A stretch of 35,282 nucleotides of DNA from Acetitomaculum ruminis DSM 5522 (GCF_900112085.1 NZ_FOJY01000023.1:1-35282), one strand, 5' to 3'; numbered from the stretch's first letter, positions 1 through 7,028 are shown. Notes: a model not told the origin generated them from the sequence alone. Program-made: numbers and translations.

Positions 1-65
1 GCATTGATTATACAGCAGTCGTGTTTGTACTTTGAAATGTCTATTCCAACAAAGTACGTGGACAT
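1..65 (-). CDS. IS110-family transposase, N-terminal fragment cut by the window edge
   Basis: The ATG at 65 (minus strand) opens a frame that runs off the window after 21 codons and reads MSTYFVGIDISKYKHDCCII. The VGIDISKxKHD start is the hallmark of the IS110/IS1111 DEDD transposases; the Asp in GID is the first catalytic residue of the RuvC-like domain. A strong ribosome binding site, TAAGGAGGT, sits at 73-80 with proper spacing, so this is a genuine start. The rest of the protein, including the C-terminal serine-containing Tnp domain, lies outside the window, so intactness cannot be judged. In this family the recombinase works with a structured RNA made from the non-coding end. Confidence 0.85.
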   Translation of the reverse strand, partial: MSTYFVGIDISKYKHDCCIIN

Positions 66-92
66 AATGGTACCTCCTTAGATATAAGATTT

Positions 93-251
93 GGCGCTGT
101 TGTCTTCCACAGAGAATCCGGCTGTGTAATCACGTAAATAGAAACGTCAGAGCGTTAACAAACTGATTAACAGTAATAGACGAAAAGCTGTGGTCTGAGT
201 CACCTCGTACCAGTCAGAGCTGTAATAAAATAGACACAGATCCACAGCGCC
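93..251 (-). ncRNA. putative IS110 bridge RNA (seekRNA) in the non-coding end
   Basis: The sequence shows an 8-bp closing stem, GGCGCTGT at 93-100 against ACAGCGCC at 244-251, enclosing three further stem-loops. These are CACAG/CTGTG at 108-112/122-126, CGTC/GACG at 145-148/179-182 with an inner GTTAA/TTAAC at 154-158/167-171, and AGC...TCTGA/TCAGA...GCT at 186-221. A chain of stem-loops in the non-coding end upstream of the recombinase is the layout known for bridge RNAs of IS110-group elements such as IS621, where internal loops hold the target- and donor-guide bases. The RNA would be read in the same direction as the transposase. The fold was found by eye; guide loops cannot be assigned without the other IS end and an empty site. 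Confidence 0.45.
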
Positions 252-310
252 TTAATAAATATATCAGATAGAGATTAGATTACCCAGTAGAACCTGGGAG
301 AAAGGAAAAA

Positions 311-338
311 ATCCAATCATCAAAACTGATAATTGGAT
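311..338 (+). repeat. inverted repeat (hairpin) just before cbiK
   Basis: ATCCAATCATC at 311-321 faces GATAATTGGAT at 328-338, giving an 11-bp near-perfect stem with one mismatch and a 6-base loop. No T run follows, so it is not an ordinary terminator. It lies between an AAAGGA at 301-306 and the cbiK ATG at 352. It may be a leftover leader structure or a protein site. Confidence 0.5.
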
Positions 339-351
339 TATACGTGACAAA

Positions 352-1200
352 ATGATTCAAGATTCAAAAAAAGCGATACTTATAGTTAGCTTTGGTACTT
401 CCTTTCACGAAACAAGAGAAAAAACAATTGATAAAATTGAAGACATGATTGAAAATGCCTACAAAAATTACAAAATCTATAAGGCATGGACCAGTAAAAT
501 CATCATTAAAAAATTACTTAAAAGAGACAATATACATGTAAATACCGTTACAGAAGCTATGAAAGAAATAGTAAAAGACGGCATCGAAGAACTTATTGTA
601 ATGCCTACTCACATTTTAAATGGTGTTGAAAATGATATTATGGAAGCAGATGTATTAGCCTTCAATGATGAGGTTTCTAATATTGTATTTGCTTCACCAC
701 TTTTAACTACAACCGGTGACTGCATGAAAGTTATACTTGCACTTATGGATGCTCATAAGGACTTATCAGAAGATGAAGCCATTGTATTTATGGGACATGG
801 AACTTCTCATCATGCTAACAGCGTTTATCCGGCTATTAATTACATTTTTAATGATTTGGGCTACAAAAATGCATTTATGGCTACAGTAGAAGGATATCCG
901 AGCATTGAAAATGTTCTTAAATCTTTAAAGGATACTGATTATAAGAAAGTCCGCCTGGCACCTTTTATGCTTGTGGCAGGTGATCATGCCAATAATGACA
1001 TGTCCGGTGATGATGATGATTCCTGGAAAAATATCTTTATGGCCAACGGTTATGAAGTTGAATGTCAGCTTTTGGGTCTTGGAGAGTATCCTCAAGTAAG
1101 ATCAATTTATCTGGATCATCTGGATACAGCTATCCTTAACCTTAAAAAACAAGCTCATGAGATTGAAGAATCTGCTAAAGAAAAAACTTTAAATGCATAA
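352..1200 (+). CDS. cbiK: sirohydrochlorin cobaltochelatase (CbiK family)
   Basis: This is a class II cobaltochelatase that inserts Co2+ into sirohydrochlorin in the anaerobic cobalamin pathway; the family can also insert iron for siroheme. The 282-aa length is normal. The start has the family pattern KKAILIVSFGTSFHETR. Metal-binding histidines are visible in MGHGTSHHAN near residue 146 and in LVAGDHANNDM near residue 209, and an acidic DDDD stretch follows. There is no signal peptide, so it is cytoplasmic, unlike the periplasmic CbiK of sulfate reducers. No other cobalamin gene is in the window. The ATG at 352 is the only start that keeps the conserved N-terminus, yet no Shine-Dalgarno sequence is placed correctly in front of it. 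The IS110 end upstream may have separated the gene from its original leader. Confidence 0.9.
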   Translation: MIQDSKKAILIVSFGTSFHETREKTIDKIEDMIENAYKNYKIYKAWTSKIIIKKLLKRDNIHVNTVTEAMKEIVKDGIEELIVMPTHILNGVENDIMEADVLAFNDEVSNIVFASPLLTTTGDCMKVILALMDAHKDLSEDEAIVFMGHGTSHHANSVYPAINYIFNDLGYKNAFMATVEGYPSIENVLKSLKDTDYKKVRLAPFMLVAGDHANNDMSGDDDDSWKNIFMANGYEVECQLLGLGEYPQVRSIYLDHLDTAILNLKKQAHEIEESAKEKTLNA

Positions 1201-1222
1201 TATTTTAATTTAATAACATATT

Positions 1223-1254
1223 AAAAAAGTCACCTTTACAAGGTGACTTTTTTT
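1223..1254. terminator. bidirectional rho-independent terminator between cbiK and carD
   Basis: The stem AAGTCACCTT/AAGGTGACTT has a 3-base loop and runs of A and T on both sides, so it can stop the converging cbiK (+) and carD-like (-) transcripts. It touches the stop codon of the minus-strand gene. Confidence 0.9.
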
Positions 1255-1774
1255 ATTGATAATGACTATCTTTAGTTTCTTCAATTCGGTCTGTGATAAG
1301 TTTTTCCATTTCACTTTTATCTTTATGAAATATTATAGAAAATTCTCCATATAGATTTTCCTTGGCAGCTTTTAAATAACGATCATCTACAATAGTTATC
1401 TTTCTACCTTCTGCCATACGCTTTTGCTGTCTGGCGTTCATGGTCTTTATCATTCTGAAAAGATTTTTACAATCGCCGGTTTCCATAACTTCCTTATATT
1501 TCACTTCCCGGTTTTTTTCATCAGGAATTTCTACCTGCTCCAAATCCGGAACTGAATCGATTATACTCAAAGCTTCTTTTTTAGATAATATTTTTCTTAA
1601 TACAACTTTATCTTGGTTTACAGGTACATAAATTTGATTATTTTTAATATTGACTGGTTCTAAAACATAAAATATTCCATCCTCGCTAATCTCTTTAAAA
1701 TCAAGAATAGCGATATCCTTTACCCGGCACACTCCTTTTGTGCCATAAATCACATATTCTCCAATCTTAAACAA
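1253..1774 (-). CDS. CarD/CdnL-family transcription regulator
   Basis: The 173-aa protein begins FKIGEYVIYGTKGVCRVKDI, the N-terminal RNA-polymerase-interacting (RID) Tudor-like fold shared by CarD, CdnL and TRCF; residues 5-60 cover it. The rest is a helical, basic DNA-binding-like domain (about residues 60-170). CarD/CdnL proteins bind the RNA polymerase beta subunit and stabilise open complexes at many promoters, notably rRNA promoters in other phyla. The frame begins with TTG at 1774, preceded by GAGGTGA with good spacing, and no downstream ATG preserves the domain, so TTG is taken as the start. It has its own promoter at 1815-1843 and ends in the shared terminator. Confidence 0.85.
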   Translation of the reverse strand: MFKIGEYVIYGTKGVCRVKDIAILDFKEISEDGIFYVLEPVNIKNNQIYVPVNQDKVVLRKILSKKEALSIIDSVPDLEQVEIPDEKNREVKYKEVMETGDCKNLFRMIKTMNARQQKRMAEGRKITIVDDRYLKAAKENLYGEFSIIFHKDKSEMEKLITDRIEETKDSHYQ

Positions 1775-1814
1775 TTCTTCACCTCAGCTTTTTTAATGTA
1801 AACCTCTAAGCTTC

Positions 1815-1843
1815 AATTTAATTGTAGCACAAAAAAATGTCAA
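1815..1843 (-). promoter_or_regulatory. sigma-A-type promoter of the carD-like gene
   Basis: On the minus strand TTGACA (1843-1838) and TAAATT (1820-1815) are separated by exactly 17 bases, about 40 bases upstream of the TTG start. The -35 is perfect and the -10 is moderate. Confidence 0.6.
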
Positions 1844-1938
1844 AAAACCTATGATATTGAATATTTAATAATTTTTGTGCATTTTCCTATTAATATGTGA
1901 CTAATTTACTAGGGCTATTTTGTGCGTTATGTATAATT

Positions 1939-2922
1939 TTATTGCCAACGATTTTCAATAATCGGATTATTAATTCTGTTTTCTATCCATTCAATGGTTT
2001 CCGTAATCCCTTCTTCTAAAGTGTATTTAGGTTCCCATCCTGTCATTTTTTTTAATTTGGCATTTGAACCTAACAATTTATATACATCCATTTTCTTTGA
2101 ACGCTTTCTTCTGTCATTTACTATAAAAGGTACATCCCTTCCAAATTTTCCGGTTATTATTCTTGCCAGGTCTTCTATTGAAATTTCGCTTTCAGTAGAT
2201 ACATTAATTACCTCTCCATTTGATTTTTCCGTCTTTGCAATAGCAATTAATGCTGCTACAACATCTTTGACATAGGAAAAATCCCTTGAATGGGTAAGTC
2301 CTCCCAGCACAATCTCGTCTTTTCCTTCCATCATCTGGTTTATAATTGATGGAATAAGTGCATCTTTTTTCTGTCGTGGACCATATGTATTAAAAAGTCT
2401 AACAATAGATACCGGGAATTTATAGCTTTCATAGAAACTTTCTGCCAGGGCTTCCGCCCCTATCTTTGATGCCACAAAGGGAGAATATGCACTTGTTTTA
2501 TGAACTTCATCCACCGGAATATATCTTGCTATTCCATATACCATGGAGGTTGAAGTAAATATCATTTTAGAAATATTTCCTCTTTTTGCTGCCTGCATTA
2601 CATTTAAAGTTCCGTTTACATTAGTTTCTATAAAGGCATGGGGGGAATGATAACTAAAGGGAATAGAGATTAAAGATGCAAGATGATAAACCTCTTCTAT
2701 TCCTTGCATTGCTTTAAATACTCCTCCGGCATCTCTGATGTCTCCTTCAAATAAATCAATGGAATTTCTTAATTCTTTGTTGAAACTGCAAATCCATCCT
2801 CCCGGAGTAAAGGCATTATAAAATGTAAATGCTCTTACATCATTGCCCTGCTTTACTAATTCTTCGCACAAATGGCTGCCTATAAAGCCATCTGCCCCTG
2901 TTACTAATACTTTTTTACCCAT
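1939..2922 (-). CDS. legB: NAD-dependent nucleotide-sugar 4,6-dehydratase/epimerase, LegB-like
   Basis: This 327-aa extended short-chain dehydrogenase has the NAD-binding motif TGADGFIGSHL at residues 7-17. The following stretch, RAFTFYNAF, is typical of LegB, the 4,6-dehydratase that starts legionaminic-acid-type sugar synthesis. TSTSMVYG holds the usual Ser/Thr of the active site, and RLFNTYGPRQ is the conserved substrate-side motif. The expected YxxxK catalytic pair reads SPFVASK: Phe stands where the Tyr should be, with a Tyr three residues earlier. I confirmed this from the bases. Either the enzyme uses another residue or it is altered in activity. It follows neuB by 21 bases after the preferred stop/start, so the two form an operon; an AGGT ribosome site precedes the ATG. 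Other nucleotide-sugar epimerases of the same superfamily remain possible. Confidence 0.7.
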   Translation of the reverse strand: MGKKVLVTGADGFIGSHLCEELVKQGNDVRAFTFYNAFTPGGWICSFNKELRNSIDLFEGDIRDAGGVFKAMQGIEEVYHLASLISIPFSYHSPHAFIETNVNGTLNVMQAAKRGNISKMIFTSTSMVYGIARYIPVDEVHKTSAYSPFVASKIGAEALAESFYESYKFPVSIVRLFNTYGPRQKKDALIPSIINQMMEGKDEIVLGGLTHSRDFSYVKDVVAALIAIAKTEKSNGEVINVSTESEISIEDLARIITGKFGRDVPFIVNDRRKRSKKMDVYKLLGSNAKLKKMTGWEPKYTLEEGITETIEWIENRINNPIIENRWQ

Positions 2923-2943
2923 ACTAAACCTATATATTTCCTT

Positions 2944-3948
2944 TTACAAATCTTCTTTTATTAATTCATCTTCCTTATAACTTCTGGAAGCTGTTTTACC
3001 TAATATTTCTTCCCATTTCATAGGAGACATACCGCTTCCGGGACGCTTACAGGTTATATTTTCCTCTGTAAATATATCCCCTTTATTAATTTCAGTTGCG
3101 GCAACAATACTTTTTCTGACTGTTATTATATTTTCAAGCTCGGATTTTGCAGGTGCTTTTCCACCATGGCCTATTGCTCGCTCAATCCTTCTGATTCCCT
3201 TTACCATAGCCTTTAATTCTGAAGGATCTATGCTAAAGGATTGATCTGTTCCCTCCATGGACTTATCCAAAGTAAAATGCTTTTCAATAACCTTCGCACC
3301 TAAAGCTGCTGCTGCCATGGAAATTTCTATGCTATCAGTATGGTCTGCAAAACCGGTTTCAAGGCAAAACTGTTTTCTCATAGATACCATGGAGCTTAAA
3401 TTTACTTCATCATAAGATGTAGGATACTGGGTATTACAATGTAATAATGTAATGTCACTGGTTCCGTAATCGTTTAAAACCTTTATGGCTCTACCAACTT
3501 CCTCATCTGTACACATACCTGTTGACATTAAGACTCTTCCGCCTTTTTTTCCAATTTCCATAAGACAAGGAAAATCCGTTACCTCTCCTGAAGGTATTTT
3601 CCAATAGTCCAAATCCAAAGTTGCAAGAAATTCAATACTTGAAAGGTCGAAGGCTGAACTTAAAAAGCCGATTCCCTTTTTCTCGCAATATTCTTTTAGA
3701 ACAATAAAATTTTCCTGGGAGATTTCCAGTTTTTTAAGCATTTCCAACTGACTTTCATCACTTCCGGTTTTTTTAACCTGGTAAACGGCTTTTTTTGCAT
3801 TTTTTGTAACTAATTTTTCTGACTTAAAGGTCTGAAATTTAATATAATCTACCCCTGCTGCTGCCGCTTCTTCAATCATTTTTTTCGCCAGTTTCATGTC
3901 TCCATTATGGTTAACTCCGGTATCTGCAATAATAACTATTTTACTCAT
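2944..3948 (-). CDS. neuB: N-acetylneuraminate/legionaminate synthase (NeuB family)
   Basis: The enzyme condenses phosphoenolpyruvate with an N-acetyl hexosamine (ManNAc or its 2,4-diacetamido-6-deoxy analogue) to a nine-carbon nonulosonic acid. The NeuB TIM barrel is clear: IADTGVNHNGD near the start, KFQTF, PSGE, STGM, LHCNTQYPT, GFADHT and IEKHFTLDK with the metal- and PEP-binding His/Glu residues. The last 60 residues (from about R275, VRKSIVAA) are the antifreeze-like SAF domain. I chose the ATG at 3948; an in-frame TTG at 3960 would add four residues but lies too close to the AAAGGG site. The LegB-like neighbour argues for a legionaminic-type product, but aminotransferase, acetyltransferase, hydrolysing epimerase and CMP-transferase genes are not here. 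Confidence 0.88.
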   Translation of the reverse strand: MSKIVIIADTGVNHNGDMKLAKKMIEEAAAAGVDYIKFQTFKSEKLVTKNAKKAVYQVKKTGSDESQLEMLKKLEISQENFIVLKEYCEKKGIGFLSSAFDLSSIEFLATLDLDYWKIPSGEVTDFPCLMEIGKKGGRVLMSTGMCTDEEVGRAIKVLNDYGTSDITLLHCNTQYPTSYDEVNLSSMVSMRKQFCLETGFADHTDSIEISMAAAALGAKVIEKHFTLDKSMEGTDQSFSIDPSELKAMVKGIRRIERAIGHGGKAPAKSELENIITVRKSIVAATEINKGDIFTEENITCKRPGSGMSPMKWEEILGKTASRSYKEDELIKEDL

Positions 3949-3960
3949 TTCTTCAATCAA

Positions 3961-4350
3961 TCCCTTTCGTATTTTTTAGCTTTAGTATTTAGAAAAATCC
4001 CTAAAAGCTTTATAAGTTATCTATGTCAATCTACAAATTATTAATCTTTCAATTCTATATATCGACTGTTTTTATAACTTATTCCTAAAGTTATTTATTT
4101 TTAAGATTTTAGACACCTTTTTCATTATGACATAATTGTTGTTTTTTTAATCATAGAAGGTTTATTTATCACATTTTTTGCATATTTAATTCATTCAAAA
4201 CTATGGTAATCTTGATTTACAGATTAATACTTTTTGAAGATAACATATTATTAGTATTTCTCCATAAATTATTTTGACATTACTTTTACATTGTTGGACT
4301 TTGAGCACAATTATTTGATAACTTATCGTTAATTACAAATATTTCAATAT
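3961..4350. other. AT-rich intergenic region between divergent units
   Basis: No gene is visible. The stretch separates the neuB operon (-) from the small-protein unit (+). It holds an inverted repeat TAACTT-N7-AAGTTA at 4075-4093 that could be an operator. I see no convincing minus-strand promoter for neuB; a TTGACA at about 4030 lacks a well-spaced -10. Confidence 0.5.
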
Positions 4351-4378
4351 TTGTTTTTTTTTTTTTTAATGATATAAT
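4351..4378 (+). promoter_or_regulatory. promoter of the small membrane/secreted protein unit
   Basis: TTGTTT (4351-4356) and a perfect TATAAT (4373-4378) are 16 bases apart, with a 14-base T tract in the spacer, 35 bases before the first ATG. A long T run here may also allow slippage or phase variation of the spacer length. Confidence 0.6.
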
Positions 4379-4412
4379 TTTTTAAGATTTGATGCGATAA
4401 GGAGGAAAAATA

Positions 4413-4664
4413 ATGTTTGTTTTCAAAAAAAATCAGCTAATATTCTTAGGGATATATCTTTTAATTGATTTTGTTTTACTTTTTCTCACAAACATTCTGC
4501 AAGGTGGAGGCTTCGATATCTTAGCTAAAGTATCAATAGTATATAACTTTACTTTACCAGCAGTAATAGGTTTAGAAGCTTATTGGGGGAAATTAAACAA
4601 AATATTGGTATTTGCTGTAGTAGTTATAGGATATTTATTATTGTTAATACATTACATGCAATAA
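4413..4664 (+). CDS. small membrane protein of unknown function (candidate immunity protein)
   Basis: I do not recognise this 83-aa protein. It has a short basic start (FVFKKN), a hydrophobic stretch at about residues 9-28, a weaker one at about 40-56 and a strong one at about 63-80, so it spans the membrane two or three times. A very good ribosome site, AAGGAGG at 4399-4405, fixes the ATG. It is 19 bases upstream of a secreted protein gene and shares its promoter and terminator. Such small multi-span proteins next to secreted bacteriocin-like proteins are often immunity factors, but nothing in the sequence itself proves this. Confidence 0.7.
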   Translation: MFVFKKNQLIFLGIYLLIDFVLLFLTNILQGGGFDILAKVSIVYNFTLPAVIGLEAYWGKLNKILVFAVVVIGYLLLLIHYMQ

Positions 4665-4683
4665 AGATTTTGGAGGTTTGAAC

Positions 4684-5334
4684 ATGAAAAGAGTTGTCAA
4701 TATATTATTAACATTTGTTTTTGTTGTTTCTATGTTGTTTAGTCCAATAACAACAAATGCAAAAAATACGGGAAAATACAATTATTCAAAAGTATCTTTA
4801 AATAATACGGTGGAATCTGCAATTATAGATAACATAAGATATACCTTTGAGTCAAATTATTATAATAACAATCGAGTTATTATCATTACAAATGAAGACA
4901 CACACGAAAAGGAAATTATGACGTACAATGCACTGACTGGTGATGTTTTAATTGATGGTGAAGTTTTCATGCATTTTAATAATGTTTCTTCTAAAAATAC
5001 AAATGTATTTCAAGTCACAGCTTCCAAAGGGCCAAAGGGGTGGACTCTATTTTCACAAGGAAAGCAAAAAATCAGCAAAGTAAAAGCTATGAATGTTCAA
5101 AGATTAGCAAGCGCTATTGCAGTTGTATTAGGGTCCTTTGCGAGTCCTGTTATGGTTCTTACGGCAATGACTGTTCAAGATTTAGGGCAAATTGCTGGTA
5201 AATATGCAGGCTGCACCATTCAATATAAAATCTATAACTATAATTCCACAATTGCTATGAATTATTTACATAAATGGAGAACAATTGCTGGCAAAAAAAC
5301 TTCAAAATGGTATGAGTCAATGATTGCTGTGTAG
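4684..5334 (+). CDS. secreted protein of unknown function (candidate bacteriocin-like protein)
   Basis: The start is the ATG at 4684, seven bases after GGAGG (4672-4676); a TTG at 4678 is too close to that site. The 216-aa product has a Sec signal peptide: KR, a hydrophobic core of about 18 residues, and likely cleavage after TTNA near residue 26. The mature part is Asn/Tyr-rich and beta-like (residues 30-100). A glycine/alanine-rich hydrophobic segment follows at about 138-165 (ASAIAVVLGSFASPVMVLTA), then a Tyr-rich tail with a single Cys and a basic, Trp-containing end. This architecture of secreted beta-rich head, hydrophobic helix and aromatic tail recalls geobacillin-26-type antimicrobial proteins, but I cannot assign a family. 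It is paired with a small membrane protein upstream. Confidence 0.75.
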   Translation: MKRVVNILLTFVFVVSMLFSPITTNAKNTGKYNYSKVSLNNTVESAIIDNIRYTFESNYYNNNRVIIITNEDTHEKEIMTYNALTGDVLIDGEVFMHFNNVSSKNTNVFQVTASKGPKGWTLFSQGKQKISKVKAMNVQRLASAIAVVLGSFASPVMVLTAMTVQDLGQIAGKYAGCTIQYKIYNYNSTIAMNYLHKWRTIAGKKTSKWYESMIAV

Positions 5335-5363
5335 CAATTAATTTTGCATCAAATCTTACATAC

Positions 5364-5395
5364 AAAAACAGGTCAGAAATCACTGACCTGTTTTT
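5364..5395. terminator. bidirectional terminator after the secreted protein gene
   Basis: CAGGTCAG and CTGACCTG form an 8-bp stem with a 6-base loop, flanked by A5 and T5, so it can serve the plus-strand unit and the converging TPR gene at 5415. Confidence 0.9.
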
Positions 5396-5414
5396 CATTT
5401 TATATTTAGGATTT

Positions 5415-6845
5415 CTATTGTACATTTGCTTCAGTATTATCTGGATTTGCAGCATTTATAGCCTCTAAATATTTTTGAGAAAGACCACCTATTTTGTATT
5501 TTCCAAAGGATTCTATTACCTTGTTATAATAAGTTTTGGCATTTTCCGTATCGCCTGATAATTCAAAGCTTCTTGCCAGGTTGAATAATGCCATTCCGCT
5601 ATCATAACCTTCGTTAATCCCTACCACCTTTTGATAGAAATTAATGGCATTGGCATAATCTCCACCTTTAAAATAATTGGATGCCTGGGTGTAATATATT
5701 TTCACCACTTCATCATTTACCTGTGCCAAAAGTGAATCATACATAGCCTTTGCCTCAGTACTTAAAAGCTCTGTATTTACCGAGGTAATACTATTGGCTG
5801 CATTTTCAAAGTCTTTTGCATTATAGTAATTAAGTGCAGTAAGCAGATTCGTGTAGGTATTAGAGGTATCTGCGGAGGTTTCCACATTTTTTTGCAATTC
5901 CTCAATCTTCTTATTTGACTCTTCAATCTGCTTGTTCAAGTCATTTATCTGTGCTTCCTTGTCTGCAAGCTGCTCATTAACCTTGGTAACGGAATTTGCA
6001 GTATCATTTTTTGCTGACTGGTTTATAGCAGGAATCACCAAAAATCCCACTACCAATGTTCCTAATATTACTCCTATCATAATATTTACAACACTGGAAA
6101 GTCCGGTTCTTTCCTTTACGGCAATAGGCTGAATTATGGTGTCATTTCCGGTAGTATAAACAGTTCTGTTCTTTTCTTTTTTTACCTTAACTTCCGGATT
6201 TTCACTTTTTTTCTTAATCTTTTTAACGGCTTCAACCTTAGAAGATGCCTCTTTTAAATATCTAAGAGTCCTGCTGTCGGTTTTATTAATATTCAAAGCC
6301 TTTTTAAGATACTTTTCTGCCTTTTTATAGTTTTCCTGTTTAATATAAACAAGTCCCAAAAGCTGATATGCCTTAACAAGATGCTCATTAATGGTAAGTA
6401 CCTTTTTTAGGTTGATTATGGCAAGGTCATCATTTTTTTCATTACAGTATTTAATAGCCTGATTGTATTTTTTTATGGTTGTATTTATGGTTTCTAAACG
6501 ACCTGCATTTTGCTGTACGGATTCGAGATAGCTTCCGGCCAGGTTATCCTCAGGCTGTAGATTTTTGCTTATCACCCACTCTGTAAGTGCCTCTACCGTC
6601 TCTCCGATTTCTAAATATATAAGCCCTAAAAGATTTCTGGCATCTATATTTTCCTTGTTTATCTTTAAACTTTTTTTCAGGCTTTCCATAGCCCCGCTTA
6701 AATCCCTGACTTTAGCCCTTTCAAGGCCGTCATTGTACCAATAATTTGAAAAAGCGGCTATTTTTTTATTAATTATCAGGTTCATGCCACAATTTGGACA
6801 AATTGTTTCAAAACCTGTGTCAATTCCGCAATTATAGCATTTCAT
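5415..6845 (-). CDS. zinc-ribbon, TPR and single-pass membrane protein
   Basis: The 476-aa protein has several modules in order: an N-terminal zinc ribbon (CYNCG and CPNCG, Cys3/6/16/19), TPR repeats at about residues 34-195, a basic linker (KKIKKKSENPEVKVKKEK), one membrane helix at about 250-274, a coiled coil at about 283-325 (ADKEAQINDLNKQIEESNKK), and a second TPR block at about 335-460 of the YbgF/BamD-like style (YFKGGDYANAINFYQKVV). With the positive linker inside, the first TPR block should be cytoplasmic and the second extracytoplasmic. The function is not known; it could be a scaffold joining the two sides of the membrane. It lies 15 bases after a 51-aa gene and downstream of valS. 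Confidence 0.8.
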   Translation of the reverse strand: MKCYNCGIDTGFETICPNCGMNLIINKKIAAFSNYWYNDGLERAKVRDLSGAMESLKKSLKINKENIDARNLLGLIYLEIGETVEALTEWVISKNLQPEDNLAGSYLESVQQNAGRLETINTTIKKYNQAIKYCNEKNDDLAIINLKKVLTINEHLVKAYQLLGLVYIKQENYKKAEKYLKKALNINKTDSRTLRYLKEASSKVEAVKKIKKKSENPEVKVKKEKNRTVYTTGNDTIIQPIAVKERTGLSSVVNIMIGVILGTLVVGFLVIPAINQSAKNDTANSVTKVNEQLADKEAQINDLNKQIEESNKKIEELQKNVETSADTSNTYTNLLTALNYYNAKDFENAANSITSVNTELLSTEAKAMYDSLLAQVNDEVVKIYYTQASNYFKGGDYANAINFYQKVVGINEGYDSGMALFNLARSFELSGDTENAKTYYNKVIESFGKYKIGGLSQKYLEAINAANPDNTEANVQ

Positions 6846-6860
6846 AATTCTTCCCTGCCT

Positions 6861-7016
6861 TTACCTGGAATTATCCTGTCCATATCTAAGCTCATCTAAC
6901 ATTGATTTCACAATATCCGAAACATCTGTTAAATCTCTTTCGTAAATGATTTTTTCAACATCTTCAACTTCTTTATTAGGATGAAATTTTTTTAATTCCT
7001 CTTCAAAGTCAAGCAT
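6861..7016 (-). CDS. conserved-looking 51-aa protein, unknown function
   Basis: This short gene fills the gap between valS and the TPR gene. The ATG at 7016 is preceded by GGAAGGAG with good spacing, and the frame ends in TAA at 6861-6863. The product begins MLDFEEELKKF and is acidic and helical, with no membrane segment or cysteine. It sits 12 bases after valS and 15 bases before the TPR gene, so it is very probably co-transcribed and translated. I do not recognise a family. Confidence 0.65.
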   Translation of the reverse strand: MLDFEEELKKFHPNKEVEDVEKIIYERDLTDVSDIVKSMLDELRYGQDNSR

Positions 7017-7028
7017 TTTTTCTCCTTC

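Larger units (their letters stand above)
1..300 (-). mobile_element. IS110-family insertion sequence, partial (transposase 5' end plus non-coding end)
   Basis: The window opens inside an IS110-family element read on the minus strand. The first codons of the transposase are present, followed upstream by about 230 bases of structured, non-coding DNA that differs in look from the AT-rich host sequence. IS110 elements have no clear terminal inverted repeats, so the outer boundary cannot be fixed; about 250-340 is my estimate, judged from the usual length of the non-coding end. Its insertion lies directly upstream of cbiK. Confidence 0.65.

Noticed and set aside
66-351. Cobalamin riboswitch upstream of cbiK
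   Set aside because: No B12-box or GCCACTG-type core is present; the structured part belongs to the IS110 end.
4025-4050. neuB promoter at TTGACA near 4030
   Set aside because: The only -10-like sequence, TATAAA, is 9 bases away, and none is at 16-18.
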